Source: a bacterium (lineage in GTDB: Bacteria; Patescibacteriota; Patescibacteriia; Patescibacteriales; JAGXOH01). Taken from it: a stretch of DNA of 10,128 nucleotides. The stretch spans positions 1-10,128 of the forward strand of contig JAIOTG010000017.1 of the NCBI GenBank assembly GCA_021106995.1, written 5' to 3'. Both the position numbers and the translations under genes were made by a program. Numbering within the stretch: position 1 is the stretch's first letter; each line of letters starts with the position of its first letter. The notes under the pieces were generated by a model. The model was given only the letters and a program-made list of their open reading frames with translations, was not told the origin of the DNA and did not search any database. Of this stretch, positions 7,868 through 10,128 are shown piece by piece.

Positions 7868-7886
7868 CTTATCGCGTTGTTATCGG
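7868..7886 (-). promoter_or_regulatory. Tandem CGATAA direct repeat upstream of promoter
   Basis: CGATAA occurs twice on the minus strand (7885-7880 and 7874-7869), exactly 11 bp apart, about one helical turn. The pair ends 4 bp upstream of the candidate -35 box of the 480-residue protein gene. This is the usual place and geometry for an activator site, but there is no direct evidence of a regulator. The upstream copy also belongs to the inverted repeat that starts at 7879. Confidence 0.3.
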
Positions 7887-7925
7887 ATGTAATTATATTG
7901 TAAAATTATTTTGGGGAAATTTTTA
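7879..7925 (+). repeat. Left arm of inverted repeat enclosing the lipoprotein gene
   Basis: Read on the plus strand from 7879, this arm is GTTATCGGA, two bases, TAATTA, an 8-base AT filler, then a 22-base block AATTATTTTGGGG-A-AATTTTTA (7904-7925). The 22-base block matches the right arm at 21 of 22 positions and the first 17 bases at 15 of 17. The inner end covers the lipoprotein stop codon (7923-7925). No target-site duplication is visible outside. Confidence 0.8.
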
Positions 7926-8258
7926 GTTTTTTTCACACCAAATATAGCTCGTCAAACATCTATTCATATTTAAACCATACCCAGCAGGACAATCAGCGTC
8001 AATATTCATATTGCCTTTATTGCTTTCAAATAGCAATGAATTTTGTAATTCGGCATGATCAATAGAACTCAAGCAACATTGATCTTCCCCGCATTTTTGT
8101 CTAAAATTTTCATAGTATGCCTTTGTTTTTGGTTTAATATTCGATTGTTGACCAGAAGAGCTATTGTTAATTGTGTTATCTTCAATTTTTTGGTTGTCAC
8201 AACCAGACAATAAGATAATAAAAAAAATAAATAAGAATAGGATGTAAATTTTTTTCAT
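7923..8258 (-). CDS. Small Cys-rich lipoprotein, 111 residues
   Basis: Starting at ATG 8258, the product begins MKKIYILFLF and has a classic lipoprotein signal: two Lys, a hydrophobic core and the lipobox LSGC with the lipidated Cys at 20. A polar Asn/Ser/Gln linker (21-45) leads to a compact domain with six Cys (56, 61, 62, 90, 101, 108), consistent with three disulfides. The motifs CGEDQCCLSS and CPAGYGLNMNRC stand out; I do not know the family. It is presumably exported, lipidated and exposed on the membrane surface. An in-frame TTG at 8285 would add nine residues before the signal peptide and is not preferred. No Shine-Dalgarno is visible. The gene is almost exactly enclosed by an inverted repeat and has its own extended -10 promoter. 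Its function is unknown. Confidence 0.82.
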   Translation of the reverse strand: MKKIYILFLFIFFIILLSGCDNQKIEDNTINNSSSGQQSNIKPKTKAYYENFRQKCGEDQCCLSSIDHAELQNSLLFESNKGNMNIDADCPAGYGLNMNRCLTSYIWCEKN

Positions 8259-8270
8259 AGTTTTGTTTAT

Positions 8271-8328
8271 TAAAAATTGCCCCAAAATAATTATTTAAAA
8301 AATAAAATTTTTAATTATTTCCGATAAC
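8271..8328 (-). repeat. Right arm of inverted repeat, in the lipoprotein 5' leader
   Basis: Read on the minus strand from 8328, this arm is GTTATCGGA, two bases, TAATTA, a 19-base AT filler, then AATTATTTTGGGG-C-AATTTTTA ending at 8271. It is the inverted partner of 7879-7925, differing mainly by an 11-base length change in the filler. It lies within the predicted untranslated leader, 12 bp before the lipoprotein ATG. An additional 9-bp AT hairpin (8285-8293 with 8312-8320) falls within it. Confidence 0.8.
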
Positions 8329-8358
8329 TCATTTATATGCGAATTTACAATATTTTTT

Positions 8359-8367
8359 ATTATAGCA
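8359..8367 (-). promoter_or_regulatory. Extended -10 promoter for the lipoprotein gene
   Basis: On the minus strand the bases read TGCTATAAT, a perfect extended -10 element, giving a start near 8352 and a leader of about 94 nt. No -35 hexamer is recognisable at 17 bp, which an extended -10 can tolerate. The promoter lies outside the inverted repeat, so the whole right arm would be transcribed. Confidence 0.55.
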
Positions 8368-8395
8368 TTTTAATAAAAAAATACGCCATTAAAGT

Positions 8396-9094
8396 TTATT
8401 TCATTTTTAAATATTTTTGTCTTTTTTTCTCTTCAAATTTTTCAATTGCATATCTTAAGGTAGTTCTGGGAATTTTTTTATAATATTTTTTTAAAAATTC
8501 TTCTTCTGTTTTTAAATCTCTGTTACCGATTTCTCGAAGCATCCAGCCGACTGCCTTGTGGATTAAGTCCTCCTCATCATTTAATAAAATCTCTGTTATT
8601 TTTAAACAATCTTTAAAATCATTATTTCTAATAAAACTAAAAGTTGAAATTATAGCCACCCTTCTAAACCATAAATTTTTAGAATTAACTAGTTTATATA
8701 AAATGGCTCTATCCTTGTCTTCTAAATAATTACCCACTATATGCGGGGCAGATATATCTACTAAATCCCAATTATTTATATTCTTCAAGTTTTTTATATA
8801 AAAATCATAAACTCCCTTTTTCTCTATATTGTCACCTTTTTTATATTTATCAATTAAAAGAACCAAAGCAATAAAACGGTATTCATGTAAATTTGTATTT
8901 AATAATTTTTCTAAATCTTTAAAATTTATCTTTTTATATTTTTTCGCTATCTGTCTTAAGACAGGCACCCTAACTCCTAAAAATAAATCACCTTCCCCAT
9001 ATTCCCCTTTGCTCGTCTTAAAAAAAGAGCTGGTTATTTCAGCTCTTTTTTTATCTGCAAATTCAATTATTTCATTTTTTATTTGCTTGTACAT
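8396..9094 (-). CDS. alkD: DNA alkylation repair glycosylase, AlkD family
   Basis: AlkD-type enzymes are all-helical HEAT-like-repeat glycosylases that excise N3- and N7-alkylated purines from DNA. The 232-residue product has the usual length. The catalytic patch known from Bacillus cereus AlkD (Trp109, Asp113, Arg148, Trp187) is matched by the NNWDLVD motif with Trp109 and Asp113, by LWFRRVAI with Arg144/Arg145, and by KAVGWMLREIG with Trp184. The N-terminal GVRVPVLRQIAKKY is also typical. It starts at ATG 9094, 9 bp after the pcm stop, with no Shine-Dalgarno in the AT-only gap. It is therefore probably read from the pcm transcript, perhaps by re-initiation. Codons 15-25 contain a terminator-shaped hairpin. 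No promoter or 3' terminator was found. Activity is likely because the key residues are intact. Confidence 0.93.
   Translation of the reverse strand: MYKQIKNEIIEFADKKRAEITSSFFKTSKGEYGEGDLFLGVRVPVLRQIAKKYKKINFKDLEKLLNTNLHEYRFIALVLLIDKYKKGDNIEKKGVYDFYIKNLKNINNWDLVDISAPHIVGNYLEDKDRAILYKLVNSKNLWFRRVAIISTFSFIRNNDFKDCLKITEILLNDEEDLIHKAVGWMLREIGNRDLKTEEEFLKKYYKKIPRTTLRYAIEKFEEKKRQKYLKMK
9020..9052 (-). terminator. Terminator-like hairpin inside the alkD coding sequence
   Basis: A perfect 13-bp inverted repeat with a 7-base loop: an A7 tract, GAGCTG, loop 9033-9039, CAGCTC, T7. On the minus strand GAGCTG/CAGCTC forms a 6-bp GC-containing stem followed by seven Ts, the exact shape of an intrinsic terminator. 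It is symmetrical, so it could work on both strands. It occupies nucleotides 43-75 of alkD. A ribosome translating alkD would block its folding, so it could act as an attenuator or polarity site. Confidence 0.5.
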
Positions 9095-9103
9095 TTTTTT
9101 ATT

Positions 9104-9709
9104 TTATTGAGAATAAGGATAAATTAGTGGAACAAAATGAAAATCAGGAAATTCCTCCAATATCATCTCTCCTTCTTTTTTTACTGCCTTAACAATAGAA
9201 TTATTTATTGGACAAACTATAATTCCATCTTCAGCTAATTGTCCGACTAAAATCTCAGGTAATTCAGGCGAAGAAGCACTTACTAATATTCTATTAAAAG
9301 GGCTTTTCTCGGCTAATCCAAGATTATTAGGAGTGTAAAATATTTCTATTTTTTTATTATTTTTCAATCTACTCTTTGCTAAATCTACAAAATTCTGAAG
9401 CCTTTCAGTTCCGTACACTTTAGAATTTCTAGTCATTTCACTAATCAGGGCTAAAGCATAACCAGAGCCCACGCCTATTTCTAAAATTTTTTGGCTATTA
9501 TTTATATTTAAGAGGGAAAGCATAAAAGCAATTGTACTGGGCTGAGATATATTCTGTTCTCTACCAATAGGAAGAGCTGCATCCTCATAAGAATAGCGCT
9601 GATAATCAAGGGGAATAAAATCTTCACGTTTTACTTTTAAAAAGGCTTGGGTTATTTTCTTATCATAACCATCTTTTTTTAATTTAGCCACAAGATCTCT
9701 TTTTTCCAT
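9104..9709 (-). CDS. pcm: Protein-L-isoaspartate O-methyltransferase
   Basis: It methylates isoaspartyl residues with S-adenosylmethionine, starting their return to normal aspartate in aged proteins; cytosolic. The 201 residues are slightly short for the family. Family motifs are LPIGREQNISQPSTIAFML (46-64, with Ser55), the SAM-binding motif I ILEIGVGSGYA (75-85), the acidic VYGTERL (98-104), and a late motif FNRILVSASSPELPEILVGQL (138-158). The C-terminal FVPLI (192-196) matches the usual FVPL. One deviation: the usual GDG before the LG is TPN here (126-128, in FYTPNNLGL). The ATG at 9709 has no Shine-Dalgarno and sits beside a 14-bp AT palindrome (9710-9723). It is the first gene of an operon with alkD, pairing protein and DNA damage repair. 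Confidence 0.93.
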   Translation of the reverse strand: MEKRDLVAKLKKDGYDKKITQAFLKVKREDFIPLDYQRYSYEDAALPIGREQNISQPSTIAFMLSLLNINNSQKILEIGVGSGYALALISEMTRNSKVYGTERLQNFVDLAKSRLKNNKKIEIFYTPNNLGLAEKSPFNRILVSASSPELPEILVGQLAEDGIIVCPINNSIVKAVKKEGEMILEEFPDFHFVPLIYPYSQ

Positions 9710-9738
9710 ATTAAATATTTAATTTATTTCTAATATAG

Positions 9739-9766
9739 AGTTTAGCATAATTAGAGAATATGTCAG
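9739..9766 (-). promoter_or_regulatory. Promoter for the pcm-alkD operon
   Basis: On the minus strand CTGACA (9766-9761), a 16-bp spacer ending in TGC, and TAAACT (9744-9739) form a -35 plus extended -10 pair. This is the same geometry as the prs promoter. The start would be near 9732, about 23 nt before the ATG, leaving no room for a long leader. Confidence 0.48.
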
Positions 9767-9863
9767 CTATGTTTAAGATATTTTATTCTGCCATTAGCTC
9801 CTCTATTATCCTAAAAATTGATTCCGGCCTTATTAAATATTTTATTTAATTAGTTACTATATT

Positions 9864-9883
9864 TAAAAAAAACCTAAAAAGGT
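9864..9883 (-). terminator. Weak candidate terminator after the permease gene
   Basis: On the minus strand a 4-bp stem ACCT/AGGT with a TTTT loop is followed by about eight Ts, starting 5 bp after the permease stop codon. The stem is short. A competing GTTAC/GTAAC pairing (9882-9886 with 9853-9857) overlaps it. The rest of 9710-9887 holds the pcm promoter and no convincing gene. Confidence 0.3.
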
Positions 9884-9887
9884 AACA

Positions 9888-10128
9888 TTACTTCTCTTGA
9901 CTCAAATGAGCCACGAGCCAAGCGTTTGGTACGGAAAAAAGTATAATTAAAATAGAAATAATAACAGTAAACTCCAATCCGAAATAATAAATCATCACTG
10001 GTATAAATGTAATTTTCACATTTCTATTATATAAAAGGACCGCAATTAAAGAATTGCTCATCCCCTTCTTTTTTAAATCCCCTAAAAGAGGGAATAATAC
10101 ATAAGGGGGTCCACTTATTAAAACGCCA
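9888..10128 (-). CDS. Permease C-terminal fragment, YraQ/ArsP-like (5' end beyond window)
   Basis: The frame from 10127 down to the TAA at 9890-9888 codes for 79 residues; the N-terminus is outside the window. The fragment opens with GVLISGPPYVLFPLL, a Gly-Pro-rich membrane turn, then a basic cytoplasmic loop GDLKKKGMSN. Three hydrophobic stretches follow: about 25-33, 38-50 and 52-67. It closes VPNAWLVAHLSQEK. The pattern of Gly-Pro followed by small hydrophobic helices resembles the C-terminal half of the YraQ/ArsP-type predicted permeases (DUF318), which are proposed to export metal or metalloid compounds. That assignment rests on a short piece and is tentative; another small multi-pass membrane protein is possible. 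The open frame, membrane pattern and clean stop support a real gene. Confidence 0.65.
   Translation of the reverse strand, partial: GVLISGPPYVLFPLLGDLKKKGMSNSLIAVLLYNRNVKITFIPVMIYYFGLEFTVIISILIILFSVPNAWLVAHLSQEK

Noticed and set aside
8829..9110. Plus-strand 93-residue frame
   Set aside because: It is antisense to alkD, whose catalytic motifs are intact.
1..10128. Possible use of UGA as glycine (code 25)
   Set aside because: No in-frame TGA occurs in any gene, and family motifs read correctly with the standard code.
1..10128. CRISPR array, tRNA, rRNA or insertion sequence
   Set aside because: No regularly spaced repeats, tRNA-like cloverleaf, rRNA sequence or transposase was seen on either strand; the only tandem repeats are the coding units of the DUF4116 gene.

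Overview
The window is strongly AT-rich, roughly 70% A+T by eye. All nine protein genes lie on the minus strand, so transcription runs from high to low coordinates. Every visible stop codon is TAA, and no TGA or TAG interrupts any reading frame, so the standard bacterial code fits. The gene set suggests a Candidate Phyla Radiation / Patescibacteria genome, most likely Parcubacteria-like: a compact FtsK, a membrane-anchored lamin-tail/PKD surface protein, an orphan soluble protein with an Asn-rich N-terminus, and few Shine-Dalgarno sites. This placement is inferred from style, not from a marker gene.

Layout in transcription order, right to left. (1) 10128-9888: C-terminal end of a small multi-pass permease resembling the YraQ/ArsP group. 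(2) 9709-8396: a two-gene repair unit, L-isoaspartyl protein methyltransferase (pcm) followed after 9 bp by an AlkD-type DNA alkylation repair glycosylase. A hairpin shaped exactly like an intrinsic terminator lies inside codons 15-25 of the alkD gene. (3) 8328-7879: a small Cys-rich lipoprotein gene enclosed by an imperfect inverted repeat of about 50 bp, the strongest unexplained structure here. (4) 7715-6273: a 480-residue protein I do not recognise, with only a faint HopA1-like C-terminus. (5) 6196-3500: an 898-residue secreted, C-terminally anchored protein with three lamin-tail domains, one PKD domain and two predicted OB-fold domains. (6) 3361-2753: a DUF4116-type protein built of about seven 25-residue repeats. 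(7) 2615-1653: ribose-phosphate pyrophosphokinase (prs), closed by a clear intrinsic terminator. (8) 1478-1: N-terminal 492 residues of the DNA translocase FtsK.

Most genes appear to be single transcription units with their own promoter; pcm-alkD is the one clear operon. Four upstream regions (ftsK, prs, lipoprotein, pcm) carry a TGnTA extended -10 element. Two others (the DUF4116 gene and the lamin-tail gene) carry TTGGAT-N17-TATAT(T/A). The housekeeping functions (PRPP synthesis, chromosome segregation, protein and DNA repair) are unremarkable. The interest lies in the inverted-repeat-bounded lipoprotein locus, the in-gene terminator of alkD, and the three surface or orphan proteins. No intergenic stretch exceeds 300 bases.
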